From: Andrena cerasifolii
Taxonomy: Eukaryota; Arthropoda; Insecta; Hymenoptera; Andrenidae
Direction: 5' to 3'
DNA: 64,000 nt
Assembly: GCF_050908995.1 (NCBI RefSeq)
Contig: NW_027484967.1
Span: forward strand, 1-64,000
In this document: positions 1 through 13,849 of the stretch, one piece after another
How the letters are laid out: every line of letters begins with the position of its first letter
Numbering within the stretch: the stretch's first letter is position 1
Notes under the pieces: generated by a model
Database searches by the model: none
What the model was told of the DNA's origin: nothing
Seen by the model: the letters and a program-made list of their open reading frames with translations, nothing else
Made by a program: the position numbers and the translations under genes

Positions 1-3000
1 GTTTTGCAATATCAGTTTCTCAATATCAGTTTTTCGATATCAGTTTTTCAATATTTGTTTTTCAATATCGGTTTTTCAATATCGGTTCTAACATCGGTTT
101 CAATATCGGTTTTTCAATATCGGTTTTTCAATATCAGTTTTTCAATATTTGCTTTACAATATCGGTTTTTCAATGTCGGTTTAGAACAATATCGGTTTTG
201 CAATATCAGTTTCTCAATATCAGTTTTTCGATATCAGTTTTTCAATATTTGTTTTTCAATATCGGTTCTAATATCGGTTTCAATATCGGTTTTGCAATAT
301 CAGTTTTTCGATATAAGTTTTTCAATATCGATTTTTCAATATCGGTTTTTCAATATCGGTTCTAATATCGGTTTCAATATCGGTTTTGCAATATCGGTTT
401 TTCAATATCAGTTTTACGATATCAGTTTTTCAATATTTGTTTTTCAATATCGGTTTTTCAATATCGGTTCTAATATCGGTTTCAATATCGGTTTTTCAAT
501 ATCAGTTTTTCGATATAGGTTTTTCAATATCGGTTTTTCAATATCGGATTTTCAATATCAGTTTTTCAATATTTGTTTTCAATATCGGTTTTTGAATATC
601 GGTTCTAATATCGGTTTCAATATCGGTTTTTCAATATCGGTTTTTCAATATCAGTTTTTCAATATTTGCTTTACAATATCGGTTTTTCAATGTCGGTTTA
701 GAACAATATCGGTTTTGCAATATCAGTTTCTCTATATCAGTTTTTCGATATCAGTTTTTCAATATTTGTTTTTCAATATCGGTTCTAATATCGGTTTCAA
801 TATCGGTTTTGCAATATCAGTTTTTCGATATAAGTTTTTCAATATCGGTTTTTCAATATCGGTTTTTCAATATCGGTTCTAATATCGGTTTCAATATCAG
901 TTTTTCGATATCAGTTTTTCAATATTTGTTTTTCAATATCGGTTTTTCAATATCGGTTTTTCAATATCAGTTTTTCGATATCAGTTTTTCAATATTTGCT
1001 TTACAATATCGGTTTTTCAATATCCGTTCTAATATCGGATTCAATATCGGTTTTTCAATATCAGTTTTTCGATATAGGTTTTTCAGTATCGGTTTTTCAA
1101 TATCGGTTTTTCAATATCAGTTCTTCAATATTTGGTTTTCAATATCGGTTTTTGAATATCGGTTCTAATATCGGTTTCAATATCGGTTTTTCAATATCGG
1201 TTTTTCAATATCGGTTTTTCAATATCAGTTTTTCAATATTTGTTCTCCAATATCGGTTTTTGAATATCGGTTCTAATATCGGATTCAATATCGGTTTTTC
1301 AATATCGGTTTTTCAATATCAGTTTTTCGATATCAGTTTTTCAATATTTGTTTTTCAATATCGATTTTTCAATATCGGTTCTAATATCGGTTTCAATATC
1401 GGTTTTTCAATATCGGTTTTTCAATATCAGTTTTTCAATATTTGTTCTCCAATATCGGTTTTTCAATATCGGTTTTTCAATATCAGTTTTTCAATATTTG
1501 TTCTCCAATATCGGTTTTTGAATATCGGTTCTAATATCGGATTCAATATCGGTTTTTCAATATCGGTTTTTCAATATCAGTTTTTCGATATAGGTTTTTC
1601 AATATCGGTTTTTCAATATCGGTTTTTCAATATCAGTTTTTCAATATTTGTTTTGAATATCGGTTTTTGAATATCGGTTCTAATATCGGTTTCAATATCG
1701 GTTTTTCAATATCGGTTCTAATATCGGATTCAATATCGGTTTTGCAATATCAGTTTTTCGATATAGGTTTTTCAATATCGGTTTTTCAATATCAGTTTTT
1801 CAATATTTGTTCTCCAATATCGGTTTTTGAATATCGGTTCTAATATCGGATTCAACATCGGTTTTTCAATATTTGTTTTTCAATATCGGTTCTAATATCG
1901 GTTTCAATATCGGTTTTTCAATATCGGTTTTTCAATATCAGTTTTTCGATATCAGTTTTTCAATATTTGTTTTTCAATATCGGTTTTTCAATATCGGTTC
2001 TAATATCGGTTTCAATATCGGTTTTTCAATATCGGTTTTTCAATATCGGTTCTAATATCGGTTTCAATATCGGTTTTTCAATATCGGTTTTTCAATATCG
2101 GTTTTTCAATATCAGTTTTTCGATATCAGTTTTTCAATATTTGCTTTACAATATCGGTTTAGAACAATATCGGTTTTGCAATATCAGTTTCTCAATATCA
2201 GTTTTTCGATATCAGTTTTTCAATATTTGTTTTTCAATATCGGTTTTTCAATATCGGTTCTAACATCGGTTTCAATATCGGTTTTTCAATATCGGTTTTT
2301 CAATATCAGTTTTTCAATATTTGCTTTACAATATCGGTTTTTCAATGTCGGTTTAGAACAATATCGGTTTTGCAATATCAGTTTCTCAATATCAGTTTTT
2401 CGATATCAGTTTTTCAATATTTGTTTTTCAATATCGGTTCTAATATCGGTTTCAATATCGGTTTTGCAATATCAGTTTTTCGATATAAGTTTTTCAATAT
2501 CGGTTTTTCAATATCGGTTTTTCAATATCGGTTCTAATATCGGTTTCAATATCGGTTTTGCAATATCGGTTTTTCAATATCGGTTTTTCAATATCAGTTT
2601 TTCGATATAGGTTTTTCAATATCGGTTTTTCAATATCGGATTTTCAATATCAGTTTTTCAATATTTGTTTTTCAATATCGGTTTTTCACTATCGGTTTTT
2701 CAATATCGGTTTTTCAATATCAGTTTTTCAATATTTGTTTTTCAATATCGGTTTTTCAATATCGGTTTTTCAATATCAGTTTTTCAATATCGGTTTTTCA
2801 ATATCGGTTCTAATATCGGTTTCAATATCGGTTTTTCAATATCGGTTTTTCAGTATCAGTTTTTCAATATTTGTTCTCCAATATCGGTTTTTCAATATCG
2901 GTTTTTCAATATCAGTTTTTCAATATTTGTTCTCCAATATCGGTTTTTGAATATCGGTTCTAATATCGGATTCAATATTGGTTTTTCAATATCGGTTTTT

Positions 3001-3490
3001 CAATATCAGTTTTTCGATATCAGTTTTTCAATATTTGTTCTCCAATATCGGTTTTTCAATATCGGTTTTTCAATATCTGTTTTTCAATATTTGTTTTTCA
3101 ATATCGGTTTTTCAATATCGGTTCTAATATCGGTTTTGCAATATCAGTTTTTCGATATAAGTTTTTCAATATCGGTTTTTCAATATCGGTTTTTGAATAT
3201 CGGTTCTAATATCGGTTTCAATATCGGTTTTTCAATATCGGTTTTTCAATATCAGTTTTTCAATATTTGCTTTACAATATCGGTTTTTCAATGTCGGTTT
3301 AGAACAATATCGGTTTTGCAATATCAGTTTCTCAATATCAGTTTTTCGATATCAGTTTTTCAATATTTGTTTTTCAATATCGGTTCTAATATCGGTTTCA
3401 ATATCGGTTTTGCAATATCAGTTTTTCGATATAAGTTTTTCAATATCGGTTTTTCAATATCGGTTTTTCAATATCGGTTCTAATATCGGT
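1..3490 (+). repeat. Higher-order duplication at about 8 kb distance, copy 1 (cut by window start)
   Basis: This stretch matches 7,987-11,762. The offset is 7,986 at the left edge, steps to 7,972 near base 340 through loss of one 14-mer, to about 7,919 by base 1,970, and to 8,272 from about base 2,850. The steps are indels between copies. A rare shared variant ATATTGG at 2,978 and 11,250 supports common descent. Similarity ends near 3,490, where this copy continues with CAATATCGG and the other with CAATATCAG. The true left end lies outside the window. Confidence 0.75.
4..882 (+). repeat. Core cassette, long form
   Basis: A block of about 879 bp recurs with the same variant order: TTGCAATATCAGTTTCTC, then TTCTAACATCGG, then ATGTCGGTTTAGAAC, then a second TTGCAATATCAGTTTCTC group. 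This copy has private changes TACGATATC near 416 and CTCTATATC near 731. It stays open in one + frame because its 12- and 16-bp monomers compensate; I do not read it as coding. Confidence 0.7.
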
Positions 3491-3604
3491 TTCAATATCG
3501 GTTTTTCAATATCAGTTTTTCGATATAGGTTTTTCAATATCGGTTTTTCAATATCGGTTTTTCAATATCAGTTTTTCAATATTTGCTTTCAATATCGGTT
3601 TTTG

Positions 3605-4565
3605 AATATCGGTTCTAATATCGGTTTCAATATCGGTTTTTCAATATCGGTTCTAATATCGGATTCAATATCGGTTTTGCAATATCAGTTTTTCGATATA
3701 GGTTTTTCAATATCGGTTTTTCAATATCAGTTTTTCAATATTTGTTCTCCAATATCGGTTTTTGAATATCGGTTCTAATATCGGATTCAATATCGGTTTT
3801 TCAATATTTGTTATTCAATATCGGTTCTAATATCGGTTTCAATATCGGTTTTTCAATATCAGTTTTTCGATATCAGTTTTTCAATATTTGTTTTTCAATA
3901 TCGGTTTTTCAATATCGGTTCTAATATCGGTTTCAATATCGGTTTTTCAATATCGGTTTTTCAATATCGGTTCTAATATCGGTTTCAATATCGGTTTTTC
4001 AATATCGGTTTTTCAATATCGGTTTTTCAATATCAGTTTTTCGATATCAGTTTTTCAATATTTGCTTTACAATATCGGTTTTTCAATATGGGTGTAGAAC
4101 AATATCGGTTTTGCAATATCAGTTTCTCAATATCAGTTTTTCGATATCAGTTTTTCAATATTTGTTTTTCAATATCGGTTTTTCAATATCGGTTCTAATA
4201 TCGGTTTCAATATCGGTTTTGCAATATCAGTTTTTCGATATAAGTTTTTCAATATCGGTTTTTCAATATCGGTTTTTCAATATTTGTTTTTCAATATCGG
4301 TTTTTTCAATATCAGTTTTTCAATATTTGTTCTCCAATATCGGTTTTTGAATATCGGTTCTAATATCGGATTCAATATCGGTTTTTCAATATCGATTTTT
4401 CAATATCGGTTTTGCAATATCAGTTTTTCGATATAAGTTTTTCGATATAGGTTTTTCAATATCGGTTTTTCAATATCGGTTCTAATATCGGTTTCAATAT
4501 CGGTTTTTCAATATCGGTTTTTCAATATCAGTTTTTCAATATTTGTTTTTCAATATCGGTTTTTC
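3605..4565 (+). repeat. 961-bp tandem duplication, unit 1
   Basis: The sequence repeats at an offset of exactly 961 bp. The left edge is marked by a difference at 3,604 (G in TTTTTGAAT) against 4,565 (C in TTTTTCAAT). The unit holds the module with ATGGGTGTAGAAC near 4,088 and the six-T monomer near 4,300. 961 is not a multiple of 14 because the unit contains 12-, 15- and 16-bp monomers. Confidence 0.85.
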
Positions 4566-5526
4566 AATATCGGTTCTAATATCGGTTTCAATATCGGTTT
4601 TTCAATATCGGTTCTAATATCGGATTCAATATCGGTTTTGCAATATCAGTTTTTCGATATAGGTTTTTCAATATCGGTTTTTCAATATCAGTTTTTCAAT
4701 ATTTGTTCTCCAATATCGGTTTTTGAATATCGGTTCTAATATCGGATTCAATATCGGTTTTTCAATATTTGTTATTCAATATCGGTTCTAATATCGGTTT
4801 CAATATCGGTTTTTCAATATCAGTTTTTCGATATCAGTTTTTCAATATTTGTTTTTCAATATCGGTTTTTCAATATCGGTTCTAATATCGGTTTCAATAT
4901 CGGTTTTTCAATATCGGTTTTTCAATATCGGTTCTAATATCGGTTTCAATATCGGTTTTTCAATATCGGTTTTTCAATATCGGTTTTTCAATATCAGTTT
5001 TTCGATATCAGTTTTTCAATATTTGCTTTACAATATCGGTTTTTCAATATGGGTGTAGAACAATATCGGTTTTGCAATATCAGTTTCTCAATATCAGTTT
5101 TTCGATATCAGTTTTTCAATATTTGTTTTTCAATATCGGTTTTTCAATATCGGTTCTAATATCGGTTTCAATATCGGTTTTGCAATATCAGTTTTTCGAT
5201 ATAAGTTTTTCAATATCGGTTTTTCAATATCGGTTTTTCAATATTTGTTTTTCAATATCGGTTTTTTCAATATCAGTTTTTCAATATTTGTTCTCCAATA
5301 TCGGTTTTTGAATATCGGTTCTAATATCGGATTCAATATCGGTTTTTCAATATCGATTTTTCAATATCGGTTTTGCAATATCAGTTTTTCGATATAAGTT
5401 TTTCGATATAGGTTTTTCAATATCGGTTTTTCAATATCGGTTCTAATATCGGTTTCAATATCGGTTTTTCAATATCGGTTTTTCAATATCAGTTTTTCAA
5501 TATTTGTTTTTCAATATCGGTTTTTC
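4566..5526 (+). repeat. 961-bp tandem duplication, unit 2
   Basis: Direct neighbour and copy of 3,605-4,565. I saw no difference between the two by eye. The match ends near 5,566, where this copy continues with a TTTTT linker while unit 1 has TTCTA at the equivalent place. The near identity implies a recent unequal exchange or replication event (inference). Confidence 0.85.
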
Positions 5527-5660
5527 AATATCGGTTCTAATATCGGTTTCAATATCGGTTTTTCAATATCGGTTTTTCAATATCGGTTTTTCAATATCAG
5601 TTTTTCGATATCAGTTTTTCAATATTTGCTTTACAATATCGGTTTAGAACAATATCGGTT

Positions 5661-6539
5661 TTGCAATATCAGTTTCTCAATATCAGTTTTTCGATATCAT
5701 TATTTCAATATTTGTTTTTCAATATCGGTTTTTCAATATCGGTTCTAACATCGGTTTCAATATCGGTTTTTCAATATCGGTTTTTCAATATCAGTTTTTC
5801 AATATTTGCTTTACAATATCGGTTTTTCAATGTCGGTTTAGAACAATATCGGTTTTGCAATATCAGTTTCTCAATATCAGTTTTTCGATATCAGTTTTTC
5901 AATATTTGTTTTTCAATATCGGTTCTAATATCGGTTTCAATATCGGTTTTGCAATATCAGTTTTTCGATATAAGTTTTTCAATATCGGTTTTTCAATATC
6001 GGTTTTTCAATATCGGTTCTAATATCGGTTTCAATATCGGTTTTGCAATATCGGTTTTTCAATATCAGTTTTTCGATATCAGTTTTTCAATATTTGTTTT
6101 TCAATATCGGTTTTTCAATATCGGTTCTAATATCGGTTTCAATATCGGTTTTTCAATATCAGTTTTTCGATATAGGTTTTTCAATATCGGTTTTTCAATA
6201 TCGGATTTTCAATATCAGTTTTTCAATATTTGTTTTCAATATCGGTTTTTGAATATCGGTTCTAATATCGGTTTCAATATCGGTTTTTCAATATCGGTTT
6301 TTCAATATCAGTTTTTCAATATTTGCTTTACAATATCGGTTTTTCAATGTCGGTTTAGAACAATATCGGTTTTGCAATATCAGTTTCTCAATATCAGTTT
6401 TTCGATATCAGTTTTTCAATATTTGTTTTTCAATATCGGTTCTAATATCGGTTTCAATATCGGTTTTGCAATATCAGTTTTTCGATATAAGTTTTTCAAT
6501 ATCGGTTTTTCAATATCGGTTTTTCAATATCGGTTCTAA
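5661..6539 (+). repeat. Core cassette, long form
   Basis: Same order and length as 4-882 at an offset of 5,657. A private CATTATTTC near 5,698-5,706 replaces CAGTTTTTC. Confidence 0.7.
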
Positions 6540-7986
6540 TATCGGTTTCAATATCGGTTTTTCAATATCGGTTTTTCAATATCGGTTCTAATATCGGTTT
6601 CAATATCGGTTTTTCAATATCGGTTTTTCAATATCGGTTTTTCAATATCAGTTTTTCGATATCAGTTTTTCAATATTTGCTTTACAATATCGGTTTAGAA
6701 CAATATCGGTTTTGCAATATCAGTTTCTCAATATCAGTTTTTCGATATCAGTTTTTCAATATTTGTTTTTCAATATCGGTTTTTCAATATCGGTTCTAAC
6801 ATCGGTTTCAATATCGGTTTTTCAATATCGGTTTTTCAATATCAGTTTTTCAATATTTGCTTTACAATATCGGTTTTTCAATGTCGGTTTAGAACAATAT
6901 CGGTTTTGCAATATCAGTTTCTCAATATCAGTTTTTCGATATCAGTTTTTCAATATTTGTTTTTCAATATCGGTTCTAATATCGGTTTCAATATCGGTTT
7001 TGCAATATCAGTTTTTCGATATAAGTTTTTCAATATCGGTTTTTCAATATCGGTTTTTCAATATCGGTTCTAATATCGGTTTCAATATCGGTTTTGCAAT
7101 ATCGGTTTTTCAATATCGGTTTTTCAATATCAGTTTTTCGATATAGGTTTTTCAATATCGGTTTTTCAATATCGGATTTTCAAAATCAGTTTTTCAATAT
7201 TTGTTTTCAATATCGGTTTTTGAATATCGGTTCTAATATCGGTTTCAATATCGGTTTTTCAATATCGGTTTTTCAATATCAGTTTTTCAATATTTGCTTT
7301 ACAATATCGGTTTTTCAATGTCGGTTTAGAACAATATCGGTTTTGCAATATCAGTTTCTCAATATCAGTTTTTCGATATCAGTTTTTCAATATTTGCTTT
7401 AGAATATCGGTTTTTCAATATGGGTGTAGAACAATATCGGTTTTGCAATATCAGTTTCTCAATATCAGTTTTTCGATATCAGTTTTTCAATATTTGTTTT
7501 TCAATATCGGTTTTTCAATATCGGTTTTTCAATATTTGTTTTTCAATATCGGTTTTTTCAATATCAGTTTTTCAATATTTGTTCTCCAATATCGGTTTTT
7601 GAATATCGGTTCTAATATCGGATTCAATATCGGTTTTTCAATATCGATTTTTCAATATCGGTTTTTCAATATCGGTTCTAATATCGGTTTCAATATCGGT
7701 TTTGCAATATCAGTTTTTCGATATAAGTTTTTCGATATAGGTTTTTCAATATCGGTTTTTCAATATCGGTTCTAATATCGGTTTCAATATCGGTTTTTCA
7801 ATATCGGTTTTTCAATATCAGTTTTTCAATATTTGTTTTTCAATATCGGTTTTTCAATATCGGTTCTAATATCGGTTTCAATATCGGTTTTTCAATATCG
7901 GTTTTTCAATATCGGTTTTTCAATATCAGTTTTTCGATATCAGTTTTTCAATATTTGCTTTACAATATCGGTTTAGAACAATATCG

Positions 7987-10900
7987 GTTTTGCAATATCA
8001 GTTTCTCAATATCAGTTTTTCGATATCAGTTTTTCAATATTTGTTTTTCAATATCGGTTTTTCAATATCGGTTCTAACATCGGTTTCAATATCGGTTTTT
8101 CAATATCGGTTTTTCAATATCAGTTTTTCAATATTTGCTTTACAATATCGGTTTTTCAATGTCGGTTTAGAACAATATCGGTTTTGCAATATCAGTTTCT
8201 CAATATCAGTTTTTCGATATCAGTTTTTCAATATTTGTTTTTCAATATCGGTTCTAATATCGGTTTCAATATCGGTTTTGCAATATCAGTTTTTCGATAT
8301 AAGTTTTTCAATATCGGTTTTTCAATATCGGTTCTAATATCGGTTTCAATATCGGTTTTGCAATATCGGTTTTTCAATATCAGTTTTTCGATATCAGTTT
8401 TTCAATATTTGTTTTTCAATATCGGTTTTTCAATATCGGTTCTAATATCGGTTTCAATATCGGTTTTTCAATATCAGTTTTTCGATATAGGTTTTTCAAT
8501 ATCGGTTTTTCAATATCGGATTTTCAATATCAGTTTTTCAATATTTGTTTTCAATATCGGTTTTTGAATATCGGTTCTAATATCGGTTTCAATATCGGTT
8601 TTTCAATATCGGTTTTTCAATATCAGTTTTTCAATATTTGCTTTACAATATCGGTTTTTCAATGTCGGTTTAGAACAATATCGGTTTTGCAATTTCAGTT
8701 TCTCAATATCAGTTTTTCGATATCAGTTTTTCAATATTTGTTTTTCAATATCGGTTCTAATATCGGTTTCAATATCGGTTTTGCAATATCAGTTTTTCGA
8801 TATAAGTTTTTCAATATCGGTTTTTCAATATCGGTTTTTCAATATCGGTTCTAATATCGGTTTCAATATCAGTTTTTCGATATCAGTTTTTCAATATTTG
8901 TTTTTCAATATCGGTTTTTCAATATCGGTTTTTCAATATCAGTTTTTCGATATCAGTTTTTCAATATTTGCTTTACAATATCGGTTTTTCAATATCCGTT
9001 CTAATATCGGATTCAATATCGGTTTTTCAATATCAGTTTTTCGATATAGGTTTTTCAGTATCGGTTTTTCAATATCGGTTTTTCAATATCAGTTCTTCAA
9101 TATTTGGTTTTCAATATCGGTTTTTGAATATCGGTTCTAATATCGGTTTCAATATCGGTTTTTCAATATCGGTTTTTCAATATCGGTTTTTCAATATCAG
9201 TTTTCAATATTTGTTCTCCAATATCGGTTTTTGAATATCGGTTCTAATATCGGATTCAATATCGGTTTTTCAATATCGGTTTTTCAATATCAGTTTTTCG
9301 ATATCAGTTTTTCAATATTTGTTTTTCAATATCGATTTTTCAATATCGGTTCTAATATCGGTTTCAATATCGGTTTTTCAATATCGGTTTTTCAATATCA
9401 GTTTTTCAATATTTGTTCTCCAATATCGGTTTTTCAATATCGGTTTTTCAATATCAGTTTTTCAATATTTGTTCTCCAATATCGGTTTTTGAATATCGGT
9501 CCTAATATCGGATTCAATATCGGTTTTTCAATATCGGTTTTTCAATATCAGTTTTTCGATATAGGTTTTTCAATATCGGTTTTTCAATATCGGTTTTTCA
9601 ATATCAGTTTTTCAATATTTGTTTTCAATATCGGTTCTAATATCGGATTCAATATCGGTTTTGCAATATCAGTTTTTCGATATAGGTTTTTCAATATCGG
9701 TTTTTCAATATCAGTTTTTCAATATTTGTTCTCCAATATCGGTTTTTGAATATCGGTTCTAATATCGGATTCAATATCGGTTTTTCAATATTTGTTTTTC
9801 AATATCGATTCTAATATCTGTTTCAATATCGGTTTTTCAATATCGGTTTTTCAATATCAGTTTTTCGATATCAGTTTTTCAATATTTGTTTTTCAATATC
9901 GGTTTTTCAATATCGGTTCTAATATCGGTTTCAATATCGGTTTTTCAATATCGGTTTTTCAATATCGGTTCTAATATCGGTTTCAATATCGGTTTTTCAA
10001 TATCGGTTTTTCAATATCGGTTTTTCAATATCAGTTTTTCGATATCAGTTTTTCAATATTTGCTTTACAATATCGGTTTAGAACAATATCGGTTTTGCAA
10101 TATCAGTTTCTCAATATCAGTTTTTCGATATCAGTTTTTCAATATTTGTTTTTCAATATCGGTTTTTCAATATCGGTTCTAACATCGGTTTCAATATCGG
10201 TTTTTCAATATCGGTTTTTCAATATCAGTTTTTCAATATTTGCTTTACAATATCGGTTTTTCAATGTCGGTTTAGAACAATATCGGTTTTGCAATATCAG
10301 TTTCTCAATATCAGTTTTTCGATATCAGTTTTTCAATATTTGTTTTTCAATATCGGTTCTAATATCGGTTTCAATATCGGTTTTGCAATATCAGTTTTTC
10401 GATATAAGTTTTTCAATATCGGTTTTTCAATATCGGTTTTTCAATATCGGTTCTAATATCGGTTTCAATATCGGTTTTGCAATATCGGTTTTTCAATATC
10501 GGTTTTTCAATATCAGTTTTTCGATATAGGTTTTTCAATATCGGTTTTTCAATATCGGATTTTCAATATCAGTTTTTCAATATTTGTTTTCAATATCGGT
10601 TTTTGAATATCGGTTCTAATATCGGTTTCAATATCGGTTTTTCAATATCGGTTTTTCAATATCAGTTTTTCAATATTTGCTTTACAATATCGGTTTTTCA
10701 ATGTCGGTTTAGAACAATATCGGTTTTGCAATATCAGTTTCTCAATATCAGTTTTTCGATATCAGTTTTTCAATATTTGTTTTTCAATATCGGTTCTAAT
10801 ATCGGTTTCAATATCGGTTTTGCAATATCAGTTTTTCGATATAAGTTTTTCAATATCGGTTTTTCAATATCGGTTTTTCAATATCGGTTTTTCAATATCG

Positions 10901-11762
10901 GTTCTAATATCGGTTTCAATATCAGTTTTTCGATATCAGTTTTTCAATATTTGTTTTTCAATATCGGTTTTTCAATATCGGTTTTTCAATATCAGTTTTT
11001 CAATATTTGTTTTTCAATATCGGTTTTTCAATATCGGTTTTTCAATATCAGTTTTTCAATATCGGTTTTTCAATATCGGTTCTAATATCGGTTTCAATAT
11101 CGGTTTTTCAATATCGGTTTTTCAGTATCAGTTTTTCAATATTTGTTCTCCAATATCGGTTTTTCAATATCGGTTTTTCAATATCAGTTTTTCAATATTT
11201 GTTCTCCAATATCGGTTTTTGAATATCGGTTCTAATATCGGATTCAATATTGGTTTTTCAATATCGGTTTTTCAATATCAGTTTTTCGATATCAGTTTTT
11301 CAATATTTGTTCTCCAATATCGGTTTTTCAATATCGGTTTTTCAATATCAGTTTTTCAATATTTGTTTTTCAATATCGGTTTTTCAATATCGGTTCTAAT
11401 ATCGGTTTTGCAATATCAGTTTTTCGATATAAGTTTTTCAATATCGGTTTTTCAATATCGGTTTTTGAATATCGGTTCTAATATCGGTTTCAATATCGGT
11501 TTTTCAATATCGGTTTTTCAATATCAGTTTTTCAATATTTGCTTTACAATATCGGTTTTTCAATGTCGGTTTAGAACAATATCGGTTTTGCAATATCAGT
11601 TTCTCAATATCAGTTTTTCGATATCAGTTTTTCAATATTTGTTTTTCAATATCGGTTCTAATATCGGTTTCAATATCGGTTTTGCAATATCAGTTTTTCG
11701 ATATAAGTTTTTCAATATCGGTTTTTCAATATCGGTTTTTCAATATCGGTTCTAATATCGGT
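7987..11762 (+). repeat. Higher-order duplication at about 8 kb distance, copy 2
   Basis: Partner of 1-3,490. It carries about 353 bp more than copy 1 in the part after about 10,560, which shifts the offset from 7,919 to 8,272. Single-base differences are visible, for example TTTCTCTATATC near base 730 in copy 1 against TTTCTCAATATC here, and a private AATTTCAG near 8,693. The presence of both indels and substitutions suggests an older event than the 1,787-bp pair at the window end. Confidence 0.75.
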
Positions 11763-12752
11763 TTCAATATCAGTTTTTCGATATCAGTTTTTCAATATTT
11801 GTTTTTCAATATCGGTTTTTCAATATCGGTTTTTCAATATCAGTTTTTCGATATCAGTTTTTCAATATTTGCTTTACAATATCGGTTTTTCAATATCCGT
11901 TCTAATATCGGATTCAATATCGGTTTTTCAATATCAGTTTTTCGATATAGGTTTTTCAGTATCGGTTTTCCAATATCGGTTTTTCAATATCAGTTCTTCA
12001 ATGTTTGGTTTTCAATATCGGTTTTTGAATATCGGTTCTAATATCGGATTCAATATCGGTTTTTCAATATCAGTTTTTCGATATCAGTTTTTCAATATTT
12101 GTTTTTCAATATCGGTTTTTCAATATCGATTTTTCAATATCGGTTTTTCAATATCGGTTCTAATATCGGTTTCAATATCGGTTTTGCTATATCAGTTTTT
12201 CGATATAAGTTTTTCGATATAGGTTTTTCAATATCGGTTTTTCAATATCGGTTCTAATATCGGTTTCAATATCGGTTTTTCAATATCGGTTTTTCAATAT
12301 CAGTTTTTCGATATCAGTTTTTCAATATTTGCTATACAATATCGGGTTAGAACAATATCGGTTTTGCAATATCAGTTTCTCAATATCAGTTTTTCGATAT
12401 CAGTTTTTCAATATTTGTTTTTCAATATCGGTTTTTCAATATCGGTTCTAACATCGGTTTCAATATCGGTTTTTCAATATCGGTTTTTCAATATCAGTTT
12501 TTCAATATTTGCTTTACAATATCGGTTTTTCAATGTCGGTTTAGAACAATATCGGTTTTGCAATATCAGTTTCTCAATATCAGTTTTTCGATATCAGTTT
12601 TTCAATATTTGTTTTTCAATATCGGTTCTAATATCGGTTTCAATATCGGTTTTGCAATATCAGTTTTTCGATATAAGTTTTTCAATATTTGTTTTTCAAT
12701 ATCGGTTTTTCAATATCGGTTTTTCAATATCAGTTTTTCGATATCAGTTTTT

Positions 12753-13148
12753 CAATATCTGCTTTACAATATCGGTTTTTCAATATCCCTTCTAATATCG
12801 GATTCAATATCGGTTTTTCAATATCAGTTTTTCGATATAGGTTTTTCAATATCGGTTTTTCAATATCGGTTCTAATATCGGTTTCAATATCGGTTTTTCA
12901 ATATCGGTTTTTCAATATCAGTTTTTCGATATCAGTTTTTCAATATTTGCTTTACAATATCGGTTTTTCAATATCGGTTCTAATATCGGATTCAATATCG
13001 GTTTTTCAATATCGGTTTTTCGATATCAGTTTTTCAATATTTGCTTTACAATATCGGTTTTTCAATATCGGTTTAGAACAATATCGGTTTTGCAATATCA
13101 GTTTTTCGATATCAGTTTTTCGATATCAGTTTTTCGATATCAGTTTTT
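12753..13148 (+). repeat. 396-bp ladder unit 1
   Basis: It starts at a rare monomer CAATATCTG (12,753) that recurs at 13,149 and 13,531. Just downstream is the private variant ATATCCCTTCTAAT, shared only with the next unit in this ladder. The paralogous block at 28,993-29,390 has the same order but only one such unit plus a partial, so the ladder expanded locally here. Confidence 0.8.
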
Positions 13149-13530
13149 CAATATCTGCTTTACAATATCGGTTTTTCAATATCCCTTCTAATATCGGATT
13201 CAATATCGGTTTTTCAATATCAGTTTTTCGATATAGGTTTTTCAATATCGGTTTTTCAATATCGGTTCTAATATCGGTTTCAATATCGGTTTTTCAATAT
13301 CGGTTTTTCAATATCAGTTTTTCGATATCAGTTTTTCAATATTTGCTTTACAATATCGGTTTTTCAATATCGGTTCTAATATCGGATTCAATATCGGTTT
13401 TTCAATATCGGTTTTTCGATATCAGTTTTTCAATATTTGCTTTACAATATCGGTTTTTCAATATCGGTTTAGAACAATATCGGTTTTGCAATATCAGTTT
13501 TTCGATATCAGTTTTTCGATATCAGTTTTT
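13149..13530 (+). repeat. 382-bp ladder unit 2
   Basis: Same order as the preceding unit but 14 bp shorter: one TTTTTCGATATCAG monomer fewer in the run before the CAATATCTG marker (three in a row at about 13,100-13,145, two at about 13,500-13,528). This is a clean one-monomer length difference. Confidence 0.8.
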
Positions 13531-13674
13531 CAATATCTGCTTTACAATATCGGTTTTTCAATATCCGTTCTAATATCGGATTCAATATCGGTTTTTCAAT
13601 ATCAGTTTTTCGATATAGGTTTTTCAATATCGGTTTTTCAATATCGGTTCTAATATCGGTTTCAATATCGGTTT
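13531..13674 (+). repeat. Partial third ladder unit
   Basis: It begins with the same CAATATCTG marker, but reads ATATCCGTTCTAAT where the first two units read ATATCCCTTCTAAT. Similarity stops near 13,675, where this copy passes into a TTTTGCAATATCAG monomer. Confidence 0.7.
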
Positions 13675-13849
13675 TGCAATATCAGTTTTTCGATATAAGT
13701 TTTTCGATATAGGTTTTTCAATATCGGTTTTTCAATATCGGTTCTAATATCGGTTTCAATATCGGTTTTTCAATATCGGTTTTTCAATATCGGTTTTTCA
13801 ATATCGGTTTTTCAATATCAGTTTTTCGATATCAGTTTTTCAATATTTG